A stretch of 64,000 nt of DNA from contig NZ_JAFMYU010000002.1 in assembly GCF_017353255.1 (NCBI RefSeq), positions 372,001 through 436,000 of the forward strand, given 5' to 3'. Below, one piece after another: positions 50,266 through 59,338 of the stretch. The first letter of the stretch is position 1, and each line of letters starts with the position of its first letter. The notes under the pieces are model-generated. The model saw nothing but the letters and a program-made list of their open reading frames with translations, searched no databases and was not told where the DNA came from. This DNA comes from Fibrella aquatilis (GTDB lineage Bacteria; Bacteroidota; Bacteroidia; Cytophagales; Spirosomataceae). The position numbers were made by a program, and so were the translations under genes.

Positions 50266-51456
50266 CTACACCTCCCGCTCTATAATCTTCCCGCTCGCTT
50301 TTTCTTTTAAAATGAGTTTCTTTTTGCCGTAGTGGGTCATTTCTTCTTTGATCAGGTAATGGTCGGCGTCATACTCAACGGCACCACTAGCCTGGGTGAG
50401 GCCCTCCTGACCGCGCCAGACGGGGAGGTTGACTGGTTCCCACTGTTTGGTCTCGGCCGATTTATAGGCGGCGTCCAGAATGGCGTTGACCACGTAGCCG
50501 TCGTAGAAGGTTTCGGCGGCGTCGCGGCCCTCTTCCACCGCCCGGAACATGTCGGTAAACATGTGATTATAGCCCAGATCATTGACTTCATCGCCCACGG
50601 GAAAGAGCCAGCCCGCGTCTGATTCGGCTTTTTCAGCCACGTAATCGCCTGCTTTGCCGGTGGTAAACATCTCGAAGCCCGTGCGCAAAAAGTTGTTGAT
50701 CCAGATGGTGCCTTCGGTGCCCATGACCTCATCGCGGAGGTCCATGCCACCCCGGAACGTCCAGCTTACTTCAAATTGACCGATGGCTCCGTTTTCGTAT
50801 TTAACCAGGGCAATAGCGTGGTCTTCGGCGTCGATGGGTTTCACCTGCGTGGCGGCCCAGCACATGACTTCTACAGGCCGCACGTCTTTGCCAATAAAAT
50901 TCCGGGCAATTTCCACGCAGTGGCACCCCAGATCGAGCATGCAGCCGCCACCGGCCTGCTCTTTGTCCCAGAACCAGTCGGAGTGGGGGCCGGGGTGGGT
51001 CTCACGTGACTTGGCCCACAAAATGCGCCCCAGCGAGCCAGATTTGACGGTTTCGAGGGCTTTCAGAAACTTGGGCGAATAGCACAGGTCTTCCAGGTAG
51101 CCCCCAAAAATGCCCGCTTCTTCCACTTGTTGCATCATAGTAAGCGCCTCGGCGGCGGTGCGGCCCAGGGGCTTGGTGCAGACCACGTTTTTCTTGTGTT
51201 TGGCGCAGAGAGCCACCGCCGGGGCGTGGAGGTTGTTGGGCAGGGCAATGCACACCAGCGTCACGTCGGGGTGGGCAATAACGGCCTCCATGTCGGTAGA
51301 CTGAAACGTGCAGCCGTAGTCGGCGGCGAATTTTTGGGCGGTTTCTTCGCGGCGGGCGTAGATGGCCACTACCTTGTCGCGGCTGCGCTGCCCTTGGAGT
51401 GATTCGGCATAGAAACGGCCAATGAAGCCGCCGCCGAGCATGGCGATTTGTTGCAT
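50266..51456 (-). CDS. Gfo/Idh/MocA family oxidoreductase
   Basis: 396 residues. N-terminal Rossmann fold IAMLGGGFIGRFYAESL (4-20). VVCTKPLGRTAAEALTMM carries the EKP-like (here TKP) catalytic Lys. C-terminal alpha/beta domain with GGGCMLDLGCHCVEIARNF, where D and H ligand/catalytic residues fall. NAD(P)-dependent oxidation of a sugar or cyclitol is typical; substrate unknown. The leader carries the cggtccgccgctgcgg motif (51473-51492). Confidence 0.9.
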   Translation of the reverse strand: MQQIAMLGGGFIGRFYAESLQGQRSRDKVVAIYARREETAQKFAADYGCTFQSTDMEAVIAHPDVTLVCIALPNNLHAPAVALCAKHKKNVVCTKPLGRTAAEALTMMQQVEEAGIFGGYLEDLCYSPKFLKALETVKSGSLGRILWAKSRETHPGPHSDWFWDKEQAGGGCMLDLGCHCVEIARNFIGKDVRPVEVMCWAATQVKPIDAEDHAIALVKYENGAIGQFEVSWTFRGGMDLRDEVMGTEGTIWINNFLRTGFEMFTTGKAGDYVAEKAESDAGWLFPVGDEVNDLGYNHMFTDMFRAVEEGRDAAETFYDGYVVNAILDAAYKSAETKQWEPVNLPVWRGQEGLTQASGAVEYDADHYLIKEEMTHYGKKKLILKEKASGKIIEREV

Positions 51457-51472
51457 TTTTTGGAGTTTAAAA

Positions 51473-51492
51473 CGGTCCGCCGCTGCGGTTTA
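51473..51492. repeat. Shared intergenic motif cggtccgccgctgcggttta
   Basis: An identical copy lies at 58526-58545 (upstream of SRAP) and a near copy, inverted, at 40519-40537. Unrelated neighbours, so it is a dispersed element piece, perhaps the inner core of a foldback element. Confidence 0.65.
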
Positions 51493-51684
51493 ACGTCTAA
51501 GGGCCAAAGTTGCTTCGCTTACTTAGCTTCTCATGTGTAAGGGACGTTTTTCATTCGTCTCTAAACCTATGGACAATCGTTCGCCCTCTTGCTCATTTTT
51601 TTGGGGCATATGCTGCGCCGTCGGGTTAGTGATAGACACACCACAACGCGGCCTTTTGTTGCGCTGGTAGTGGTCCCAAATCCT

Positions 51685-52842
51685 ATGATCTCACGTGAAC
51701 AGTCGACGAAGCAAACGGCCTATACGGACCCCGAAGCACTGGCGGAGGTACTAGCCCATGTGGCCGACCTGGCTACCGAAACCGATACCGAAGGCGATTT
51801 TCCGGAAGAGGCTTTCCAATTGCTGGCCCAGGCGGGTTTGCTGGCGGTGACCCTGCCCGGACAGCCGCTTGATCATACGCAGGGGCATACGGCCCAACTG
51901 CTTACCCTGCTCAAGCGCGTAGGGTCGGCCAACCTGGCGGTGGGGCGCGTGTACGAAGGCCATATCAACGCCCTGCTGCTGGCGCAGCTCTTCGGCAATC
52001 CCGAACAACGCCAACAGTGGCATGCCGACGTGCGGCAACACCACCTTTTCAGCGTCTGGAACACCCAGGCCGACGACGGTATTCTGATTCATGAACTCGG
52101 CGGCGGACGCTACGAACTGGAGGGCTACAAGACGTTTTGCTCCGGGGCCAACTGGGTTAGCCGACCGCTGGTAACGGGCGAACTAATGCGGCAGGGGCAT
52201 AAATCGGGCTGGCAGATGTGCATTATCCCTACCGAACGGATAGCACCTCTGGAAGCTGACGCGCGTTTCTGGAAACCCCTAGGCATGCGGGCGTCGGCTA
52301 GTTTTAAGCTCAATTTTACGGGTATCGTTCTTGACGAAAGCGACCTGCTGGGCAAACCCGGTAACTACTTTCAGCAGCCTTATTTCAGCGGTGGGGCTAT
52401 CCGGTTTGCTGCCGTGCAACTGGGTGGTGCTGAAGCCCTGCTGGAAGCTACGAGGTTGATGCTGCGGTCTATGGGGCGGGTCGATGACGTGTTTCAGCAA
52501 ATGCGGCTGGCCGAAATGGCCTGCCAAATCGAGTCGGGTAATCTATGGCTGACCCAAGCCGGGGCTAACAATGATGCTTGGCTACACGACGGCACCGACC
52601 CGGCCAGGATTGTGGCCTATGCCAACATGACCCGCACCGCCATTGAGGCCATCTGTTTACGAGTAATGCACCTCTGCGAAAAGTCGGTGGGGGCGCGGGG
52701 CCTGCTGCGGCCATTGCCTTTTGAACGTATTCACCGCGACCTCACCATGTACCTCCGCCAACCTGCCCCCGACGCCACGCTGGTGGATATTGGCCGGTGG
52801 GTAGGTCACCAAACCACCGCCACCCATGACCTCTGGACCTAG
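51685..52842 (+). CDS. Acyl-CoA dehydrogenase-like flavoprotein
   Basis: 385 residues from ATG 51685 (MISREQSTKQTAYTDPE); the longer frame upstream is not supported. Acyl-CoA dehydrogenase fold: FPEEAFQLLAQAGLLAVTLPG, ELEGYKTFCSGANWVSRPLV (FAD/substrate strand) and C-terminal helical bundle with GARGLLRPLPFERIHRDLTMYLRQ. No catalytic Glu in the usual place can be assigned. First gene of a tight four-gene set with PIG-L, methyltransferase and GT2 (17-bp overlap with the next), so it may act on a carrier- or sugar-linked substrate rather than in fatty-acid oxidation (inference). Confidence 0.87.
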   Translation: MISREQSTKQTAYTDPEALAEVLAHVADLATETDTEGDFPEEAFQLLAQAGLLAVTLPGQPLDHTQGHTAQLLTLLKRVGSANLAVGRVYEGHINALLLAQLFGNPEQRQQWHADVRQHHLFSVWNTQADDGILIHELGGGRYELEGYKTFCSGANWVSRPLVTGELMRQGHKSGWQMCIIPTERIAPLEADARFWKPLGMRASASFKLNFTGIVLDESDLLGKPGNYFQQPYFSGGAIRFAAVQLGGAEALLEATRLMLRSMGRVDDVFQQMRLAEMACQIESGNLWLTQAGANNDAWLHDGTDPARIVAYANMTRTAIEAICLRVMHLCEKSVGARGLLRPLPFERIHRDLTMYLRQPAPDATLVDIGRWVGHQTTATHDLWT

Positions 52843-53596
52843 CCAACTACCCCCCAGCCTGGCCAGTTTTTTGCGCGAAGATCCCGTGCCGCTCGATGCC
52901 CGGTCGCTGGACCGTACGCTGGTGCTGGCCCCCCACCCCGACGATGAATCGTTGGGGTGCGGCGGTACACTGGCTTTGCTCCGCAAAGCGGGCTATCCCG
53001 TGCACGTGGTGTTTGTAAGCAACGGCACCCTGTCGCACCCCAATTCGCCCAGCTACCCCCCCGACCGTCTGCGCGACCTGCGCGAAACCGAAGCTATTCG
53101 GGCACTGGACGTGTTGGGTGTTCCGGCAGGCCAAACCACGTTCATGCGCCTGCCTGACCGGCATGTACCCCTGCCCGATAATGCCGATTTCGGCAAAGCG
53201 CTAGATGCGTTAATGGCTGTTATTCAACAATTTAAGCCATCTACAGTGTTGGTGCCCTATGAGCGCGACCCGCACCCCGACCATCGCGCAACCTACGCGT
53301 TGTTGCAGGCAGCGGTAGCGCGTTTGGCCCAGCCGGAAAAGCCCCGCGTGCTCGAATACCTAATCTGGCTTTGGGAACTGGGCCGTCCCGACGACCTGCC
53401 CAAACCCGGCGAACGGCTGGTGTTGCAGGTGGCTATCGACAGCGTAATGCCGCTGAAAAAACGGGCCATCGACGCCCACCAGTCGCAGGTAACGCGGATG
53501 ATCGACGACGACCCCACGGCTTTTTACCTTTCGCCCGAACTGTTGGGCCACTTCGACACACCCTACGAGCTTTTCGTGGAAAAATCACCCGTATGA
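52826..53596 (+). CDS. PIG-L family N-acetyl-sugar deacetylase
   Basis: 256 residues. LVLAPHPDDESLGCGGTLALL (32-52) is the AHPDDE zinc motif with catalytic Asp, and PYERDPHPDHRATYALLQ supplies the second His. Family members remove acetyl groups from GlcNAc-type sugars (GlcNAc-PI, mycothiol and bacillithiol precursors). Overlaps the acyl-CoA dehydrogenase gene by 17 bp and the methyltransferase gene by 4 bp (ATGA). Confidence 0.92.
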   Translation: MTSGPSQLPPSLASFLREDPVPLDARSLDRTLVLAPHPDDESLGCGGTLALLRKAGYPVHVVFVSNGTLSHPNSPSYPPDRLRDLRETEAIRALDVLGVPAGQTTFMRLPDRHVPLPDNADFGKALDALMAVIQQFKPSTVLVPYERDPHPDHRATYALLQAAVARLAQPEKPRVLEYLIWLWELGRPDDLPKPGERLVLQVAIDSVMPLKKRAIDAHQSQVTRMIDDDPTAFYLSPELLGHFDTPYELFVEKSPV

Positions 53597-54183
53597 ACAC
53601 CCCCAAAGACACCCTCACGCCCGACTACTTTGACGCCGTTTATCGCGCCAACGAAGACCCCTGGCAGTTTGCCAGCAGCCCCTACGAGCGCGATAAATAT
53701 GCCGCTACGGTGGCTGCGCTGCCCAAAGCAGTCTACGATTCGGCTTTTGAAATAGGCTGTTCCATTGGCGTTCTCACTCAACAGATGGCCCCCCGTTGCC
53801 GCCAGTTACTGGCCGTCGATGTGAACGAAGCGGCGTTGAAGCAGGCCCGGCAGCGGCTGGCCGGTCAGCCCCAGGTACGCTTTGCCCAAATGGTGCTGCC
53901 CGGCGAATTCCCCGACGAGATGTTCGACCTGATTTTGCTCTCGGAAGTGGGGTACTACTGGTCGATGGATGACTTGCTGAAAGCACAAGCGAAAATCATT
54001 GCCCACCTCCGGCCCGGCGGCCATTTGCTGCTAGTGCATTGGACGCCCCCCGTACATGATTATCCCCTCACCGGCGATGAAGTACACGAGGCGTTTATGG
54101 TTAAAACTGGCCCCGGTCAGCCCCTGCGCCACCTGCTGCACCAACGACATGAAACCTACCGATTAGATTTGTTTGCTGCGTAA
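53593..54183 (+). CDS. NodS-like SAM-dependent methyltransferase
   Basis: 196 residues from ATG 53593, overlapping the previous stop in ATGA. YFDAVYRANEDPWQFASSPYERDKY is the NodS-family opening, FEIGCSIGVLTQQMA is SAM motif I, and FDLILLSEVGYYW is motif IV. NodS N-methylates the deacetylated glucosamine of Nod factors, and a deacetylase is encoded just before, so methylation of a newly exposed amine is plausible. Convergent with GT2, overlapping by 21 bp. Confidence 0.9.
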   Translation: MNTPKDTLTPDYFDAVYRANEDPWQFASSPYERDKYAATVAALPKAVYDSAFEIGCSIGVLTQQMAPRCRQLLAVDVNEAALKQARQRLAGQPQVRFAQMVLPGEFPDEMFDLILLSEVGYYWSMDDLLKAQAKIIAHLRPGGHLLLVHWTPPVHDYPLTGDEVHEAFMVKTGPGQPLRHLLHQRHETYRLDLFAA

Positions 54184-55314
54184 TGTGGCAATAGCTTCAA
54201 TAATGGGTACGCAGGGTAGAGGCTGGGTTTCGGAGTAAAGGGTAAACTGGTTTTCGGCTATTTCCCAAAATTGACCGAAGTAGGTGCTGGTGGCCATCTG
54301 CGCCAGTAACCACCCCGCCGAAACGCCCAACTGCGAGGCAGCGGGGCGTAATTGGGCCATGCAGTTGGCGTCGAACCGGTGTGCCCAGGCTTGTCGCAAC
54401 TGGTGCCGCAACTGAAACCGTGCCAGCGACCGCGATGGGTTCTCTACTTGCTGACACTGCCCCGCGCTACGCTGGCAGGCCCACTGCTGTAACTGCCACG
54501 ACAAGCCTACCTCGACGCGCCCCTGCAACCGCGCCGACGTATAGACGCGCACAGCAGGACTACGGCGCACTTTGGCGTCGATCCGGCACAGGGCTTTCAC
54601 CAGGGCGTCGTCTTCCAGGTACCGCACCACCGGCAGTCGGCCCGCCCGGATGTAGGCCTGACACGTAACGGCCAGACTAGCCCCAAAATGCTGAAAATGC
54701 CGCGGCCAGGGGTCGTAGGGGCAGGGGTCTATACGGGCCTCGGCTTGGGCCAGCAGGTGCCGGTAGGTGGCATCGCGCAGGTGCGGCAGGCGGGCGGGGC
54801 CATCTTCACGGTGGGTGAGGATACGCCCCCCCACGGCATCGGCCCCCGCGTCGATTTCTCGAATAATCTGACTAATCCATTGATCATCAACCAGCGTGTC
54901 GCCATCTGTGGAGGCTATGATACTCCGCGAATGGCCCGCCAGCAGCAGCCGTCGGCAGGCTTCGTCCATCAATAGCCGCCGTACGGTGCCAATGTGAGCC
55001 CGTTCAGCGCCGAGCTGGATGTTGGCCACGTGCAAGGCAAAATTGGGATGTTGTCGTTGGTAGCGTTGCACACAGGCGAAGGAGTCGTCGGTACAGTTGT
55101 TGGTCAGCACCAGCACCTCATACAGCGTTGGGTCGAGGGGGTGTCCTGAACAGGTCAGCTGGTTACGGAGGGCATCGAGCGTGTGGGCAATAATGGCCGA
55201 TTCGTTCCGCACCGGCACCACCACCGAGACACGCAGATTGGGGCTGGGGGGTAAGGCAAACAGGTAGTCGGCAGGGGTGCCATCATCGGCAAGAGTTCTG
55301 TATTCGGCCAGCAT
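54163..55314 (-). CDS. Family 2 glycosyltransferase
   Basis: 383 residues. GT-A fold: VSVVVPVRNESAIIAHTLDAL, VLTNNCTDDS, and IIASTDGDTLVDDQWI with the DGD metal-binding motif. The C-terminal part (200-383) is helical without membrane spans, so it is not a processive NodC-type enzyme. Forms the fourth member of the acyl-CoA dehydrogenase - PIG-L - methyltransferase - GT2 set on the opposite strand. Confidence 0.88.
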   Translation of the reverse strand: MLAEYRTLADDGTPADYLFALPPSPNLRVSVVVPVRNESAIIAHTLDALRNQLTCSGHPLDPTLYEVLVLTNNCTDDSFACVQRYQRQHPNFALHVANIQLGAERAHIGTVRRLLMDEACRRLLLAGHSRSIIASTDGDTLVDDQWISQIIREIDAGADAVGGRILTHREDGPARLPHLRDATYRHLLAQAEARIDPCPYDPWPRHFQHFGASLAVTCQAYIRAGRLPVVRYLEDDALVKALCRIDAKVRRSPAVRVYTSARLQGRVEVGLSWQLQQWACQRSAGQCQQVENPSRSLARFQLRHQLRQAWAHRFDANCMAQLRPAASQLGVSAGWLLAQMATSTYFGQFWEIAENQFTLYSETQPLPCVPIIEAIATLRSKQI

Positions 55315-55476
55315 GGGTCATCACCACCAGGCGGGCTACTAAATCAACCCGGTGTTGTAGTCCGAACCTGGATATACGTCTATTGTTGGCATAATCTGAT
55401 TGAACAGAACAGAGCATCGCGGGTGCGTTAGGCTATCTAGTTGATAAAGGGTAGGTTGCGTTATCGTACTCTGTCT

Positions 55477-56934
55477 ATGCCTGCCCCCGTTGCCACCCGC
55501 CACCGGCCATTACTCTTTATTGTTGGCCTATTTTTTCTTTATTTCAGTAACGGTAGTCACGCCTGGGCTGTGGCCCCGTGGGTAGCGCTGCCCTGTCTGC
55601 TGCTCGTCACCCGGACACTGCGTCCCTGGGCAACCTACGTGCTGATGGCCGTTTCGTTTGGCGTAGTTACACAGGCATCGCTCTGGCATTTTGCCACACA
55701 AGATGCCCGCCAGCTATTGCATTACGTTCCGTTGGCGGCTGGGCTGCTGTTTGGCCTGCCCTACGCCCTCGATACGGCTGCTTTTGGTCGAAAGAAGCCT
55801 CCGGGCTGGCAAACGCTGGTGTTTCCGCTGGCTTACACCTGCCTCGAATTTGCCGTGGGTTCGCTCAATCCATATGGCACCATGGGTATGCTGCCCTATT
55901 CGCAGTTGGGGTTTTTGGCGCTGGCGCAACTGGCCTCGGTCACGGGCATCTGGGGCATCACGTTTCTGCTCACCTGGTTTGGGTCGGTGGTAGCTTATGA
56001 GGCGGCGCAGTACCTGGCCAAAGGCCACCTGGGGCAAGTGGGAGCTGTTTATCTGGCTTTTTTTGGCGTAGTGGTATTGTTTGGCAGCTGGCGGCTGTCG
56101 CAGAAAAACCCGCCTGGTGGTGCCCGCGTAGCCAGTCTTCACGTGCAGGACCGGGCCGGGCTGAGCCGTTTATGGACCCTGCGCCAAACAAACCCCGCCG
56201 CCTTCCGCGTCACCTCCGACAGTGTGATTCACCAGCTGCTACTGGCTACCCGCCAACAGGCGCAGGCGGGCGCACAGGTGGTGGTCTGGAGCGAAGTGTC
56301 GCCCCCCATCTATGCCGCCGACGAACCCCGCCTGCTCGACTCGCTCAAGCGGCTAACGCGCGAAACGGGCGTCATGTTGGTGGCCAGCCCGTACGTCTAC
56401 GAAACGGCGCCCAAAAAAGACCAGAATAAGCTCTGGCTGATCGACCCGGCGGGGAACCTGGTGTTTACCCACCTGAAATACGGCGGCAACATCATTGAAG
56501 GCTGTGAGCAGGGCAATGGACAGCTACAGGCTGCCAACACGCCCCTGGGCAAGGTGTCGGCGGTGATTTGCTGGGATGGCGATTTCCCCCACGCCATGCG
56601 GCAGGTGTCCAAACTGGATGCCGGTCTGCTGCTCATCCCCGCCGCCGACTGGCAGGCTATTGATCCCCTGCACACGATGGTGGCGCAGTTTCGGGGCATC
56701 GAAAATGGCTGTTCGGTGGTGCGCCAAACGCTGTCGGGGCGGTCGGTTATGGCCGATCCCTACGGGCGGGTCATTACGCAGATGGACCACTTCGCCACCA
56801 CTCGCTGGTTCATGCAGGGGCAACTACCCACGCAGCGCATCCCCACCCTCTACGGCCTCCTCGGCGACTGGTTTGCCTGGCTGTGCGTGGCGGGGTTGGC
56901 GTTGGTGGTGTGGTTATCTTACAAAATATACTGA
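55477..56934 (+). CDS. lnt: Apolipoprotein N-acyltransferase-like protein
   Basis: 485 residues from ATG 55477; a TTG at 55441 is an alternative. The N-terminal half has about six to seven membrane segments (PLLFIVGLFFLYFSNGSHAW, ITFLLTWFGSVVAYEAAQYL). The C-terminal half is a carbon-nitrogen hydrolase domain with Glu in VVVWSEVSPPI, Lys in THLKYGGN and Cys in AVICWDGDFPHAM. Lnt adds the third acyl chain to outer-membrane lipoproteins. Bacteroidota carry divergent Lnt homologues and some use other N-terminal modifications, so the exact role is less certain. Convergent with hslU, overlapping by 16 bp. Confidence 0.85.
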   Translation: MPAPVATRHRPLLFIVGLFFLYFSNGSHAWAVAPWVALPCLLLVTRTLRPWATYVLMAVSFGVVTQASLWHFATQDARQLLHYVPLAAGLLFGLPYALDTAAFGRKKPPGWQTLVFPLAYTCLEFAVGSLNPYGTMGMLPYSQLGFLALAQLASVTGIWGITFLLTWFGSVVAYEAAQYLAKGHLGQVGAVYLAFFGVVVLFGSWRLSQKNPPGGARVASLHVQDRAGLSRLWTLRQTNPAAFRVTSDSVIHQLLLATRQQAQAGAQVVVWSEVSPPIYAADEPRLLDSLKRLTRETGVMLVASPYVYETAPKKDQNKLWLIDPAGNLVFTHLKYGGNIIEGCEQGNGQLQAANTPLGKVSAVICWDGDFPHAMRQVSKLDAGLLLIPAADWQAIDPLHTMVAQFRGIENGCSVVRQTLSGRSVMADPYGRVITQMDHFATTRWFMQGQLPTQRIPTLYGLLGDWFAWLCVAGLALVVWLSYKIY

Positions 56935-58346
56935 CTCAGATCGCGGTTTTTCACCATGCCGTTGAGGCGTTCCTGCACCAGTGTTCGCGTTACGCTGACG
57001 GTTGAGCCGCTGAGAATGGTGTCGGGGATGTCGAACATAAACTCGTTGAGCAGCTGGCTGAGTACCGTTTGCAGGCGGCGCGCACCGATGTTCTCTACCT
57101 CGGCGTTTACCTCGAAAGCGATTTTGGCCAGTTCGCGCAGGGCTTCGTCGTCAAAGTTGAGCGTGACGCCTTCGGCCATAAGCATGGCCTCATATTGCTT
57201 GGTGAGGGCATTGCGGGGTTCTTTCAGGATCTGGTAGAAATCGTCTTCCGACAGGCTCTGTAGCTCCACCCGGATCGGGAAACGGCCCTGCAATTCGGGA
57301 ATCAAATCGCTGGGTTTCGAAACGTGAAACGCCCCTGCCGCCACAAACAGAATATGGTCGGTCTGGATGACGCCGTATTTGGTATTCACCGACGAGCCTT
57401 CTACGATGGGTAACAAATCGCGCTGCACGCCCTCGCGGCTCACGTCGGGGCCACCCCCGCCGCCGCTCCGGTTGGTGGCGATCTTGTCGATTTCGTCAAT
57501 GAAAATAATGCCCGAATCCTGCGCTTTGCGGATGGCTTCCTCCTTCACCTCGTCCATGTCGATGAGCTTGGCGGCTTCTTCTTCCAGCAAAATCTTGCGC
57601 GCTTCGGCAATGGTCACCTTGCGCTTTTTACCCTTTTTGGGCATCATGCCGCCAATCATTTCCTGGATATTCATCATCGACAGCTCATCGATAGAGCCGC
57701 CCATGACGCCAATGCTGGGCGTTGAGTTCTGATGCACGTCGATGTCTACCTTCCGGTCGTCGAGTTCACCTGACTGGATTTTCTTCCGAAACCGTTCGCG
57801 GGTACGCTCGTTGAGTTCGGCGTCTGAATCGGGTATGGCATCAATAACGGCCTCACCATCAGGTTGTTCCTGGTGGTCGAAGCCCAGGTGATTACCACCT
57901 GTCACGCTGGGATTTTTCACGGGCGGAATCAGCATGTCGAGGATCATGTCTTCCACGATCTGCTGCGCCCGAATCTGCACGGCCTCTTTTTTTGCCGCCC
58001 GCACCATGTTCACCGCCTGCTCGACCAGGTCGCGCACCATACTCTCTACGTCGCGGCCCACGTAGCCTACTTCGGTAAATTTCGACGCTTCTACTTTTAC
58101 AAAAGGCGCGTCGGCGAGTTTGGCCAGGCGGCGGGCAATCTCGGTTTTGCCCACGCCCGTGGCCCCAATCATGAGAATGTTGTTGGGCGTAATCTCGCGC
58201 TGCATGTCGGCGGGGGCATTCATCCGCCGCCAGCGGTTGCGCAGGGCAATGGCCACGTTGCGCTTGGCCTCGTGCTGGCCGATGATATATTGATCCAATT
58301 CGGCAACAATCTGCCGGGGGGTTAGGTCACGAACGGTTGAAGGCAT
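56919..58346 (-). CDS. hslU: ATP-dependent protease ATPase subunit HslU
   Basis: 475 residues from ATG 58344-58346 (MPSTVRDLTPRQIVAELDQYIIG); slightly longer starts exist. AAA+ Walker A MIGATGVGKTEIARRLA, Walker B GIIFIDEIDKIA, sensor region LQGRFPIRVELQ, and the internal I-domain (about 130-280, Met/Gly/Lys-rich around GGMMPKKGKKRKV). C-terminal RDLSQYIL is the HslV-docking tail. Unfolds substrates for the HslV peptidase; hslV is not in the window. Confidence 0.96.
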   Translation of the reverse strand: MPSTVRDLTPRQIVAELDQYIIGQHEAKRNVAIALRNRWRRMNAPADMQREITPNNILMIGATGVGKTEIARRLAKLADAPFVKVEASKFTEVGYVGRDVESMVRDLVEQAVNMVRAAKKEAVQIRAQQIVEDMILDMLIPPVKNPSVTGGNHLGFDHQEQPDGEAVIDAIPDSDAELNERTRERFRKKIQSGELDDRKVDIDVHQNSTPSIGVMGGSIDELSMMNIQEMIGGMMPKKGKKRKVTIAEARKILLEEEAAKLIDMDEVKEEAIRKAQDSGIIFIDEIDKIATNRSGGGGGPDVSREGVQRDLLPIVEGSSVNTKYGVIQTDHILFVAAGAFHVSKPSDLIPELQGRFPIRVELQSLSEDDFYQILKEPRNALTKQYEAMLMAEGVTLNFDDEALRELAKIAFEVNAEVENIGARRLQTVLSQLLNEFMFDIPDTILSGSTVSVTRTLVQERLNGMVKNRDLSQYIL

Positions 58347-58411
58347 GCTAGCTAGGGAAGTGGGAAGGGGTTGCATTCCCATATCAAAGTAACACAGTTA
58401 TCGGGGAACAG

Positions 58412-58545
58412 TTAATAATGTACAATGAACAATGTATAATGAACAATGGCTTCGCCGGTCCGTCTCTGAGTGTAAAGCGCGAGGCTGTTGTACATTGTAC
58501 ATTGTTCATTGTACATTATACATTACGGTCCGCCGCTGCGGTTTA
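58412..58545. repeat. Foldback element 15 (aatgtac heptads)
   Basis: Left aatgtac/aatgaac/aatgtat/aatgaac (58418-58447) and right complement (58487-58524), imperfect pairing, inner ggcttcgcc / gcgcgaggc. Followed by the shared motif cggtccgccgctgcggttta at 58526-58545, 14 bp before the SRAP start. Confidence 0.8.
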
Positions 58546-58559
58546 TCCCCTACCAGCCC

Positions 58560-59288
58560 ATGTGTTACCACACTTCCCTTGCCGTTGATGCGGCTGAACT
58601 CGAGACGCGGTTTAGCGCTGCCATGCCCGAAGGCCTCCATACGGGGCCGCAATACCACGTCAACGCCTATGCGTTTCCGCGCTACCCGATCATCACGCGG
58701 CAGCAGCCCGATGCCTTTCAGGGTATCCGCTGGGGACTGATTCCGCACTGGGTGAAGTCGAAAACCGATGCCGACAAGCTGCGGGCGCAAACGATCAATG
58801 CCCGGTCGGAGACGATCTACGAAAAACCATCGTACCGGCAGGCAGCAGGGCGGGGCCAACGCTGCCTGATTCCGATCACGGGCTTTTTTGAGTGGCATAC
58901 CGACGAGCGAAAACAGAAGTACCCGTTTTATATCAACACCACCAACCAGCCCATTGCCAGTATAGCCGGACTCTGGGACGATTGGGCCGACCCCGAAACC
59001 GGCGAGGTGCTAACCACGTTTTCGCTGCTCACCACTGATGCCAACTCCCTGCTGGCGACCATTCATAATACCAAAAAACGGCAACCCTGCGTGCTCACCC
59101 GCGACCAGGAACACGCCTGGCTGCACGAAAACCTGACCGAAAAAGAAGCCATTCAGTTGTTGCACGAGATATATCCGGCCAACCAAATGCACAGCCACAC
59201 CATCAGCAAACTGATTACCTCCCGCACCGAAGACAGCAACGTGCCCGGCGTACTGGCCCCGCAAACGTATCCGGATTTGGCGATGTAG
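58560..59288 (+). CDS. SRAP (SOS response-associated) protein, YedK/HMCES-like
   Basis: 242 residues from ATG 58560, which places the essential Cys at position 2 (MCYHTSLAVDAAELE). An earlier frame from 58488 is repeat sequence and would bury the Cys. NARSETIYEKPSYRQ, RCLIPITGFFEWHTD and AGLWDDWADPETGEVLTTFSLLT are the SRAP blocks with Asn, Glu and His. Forms a covalent crosslink with abasic sites in single-stranded DNA to protect them. Confidence 0.95.
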   Translation: MCYHTSLAVDAAELETRFSAAMPEGLHTGPQYHVNAYAFPRYPIITRQQPDAFQGIRWGLIPHWVKSKTDADKLRAQTINARSETIYEKPSYRQAAGRGQRCLIPITGFFEWHTDERKQKYPFYINTTNQPIASIAGLWDDWADPETGEVLTTFSLLTTDANSLLATIHNTKKRQPCVLTRDQEHAWLHENLTEKEAIQLLHEIYPANQMHSHTISKLITSRTEDSNVPGVLAPQTYPDLAM

Positions 59289-59338
59289 CGTTGGCTTTTT
59301 CTGATAAAAAGTAGGGCTATTTGCTTTATTTTTGTTCT

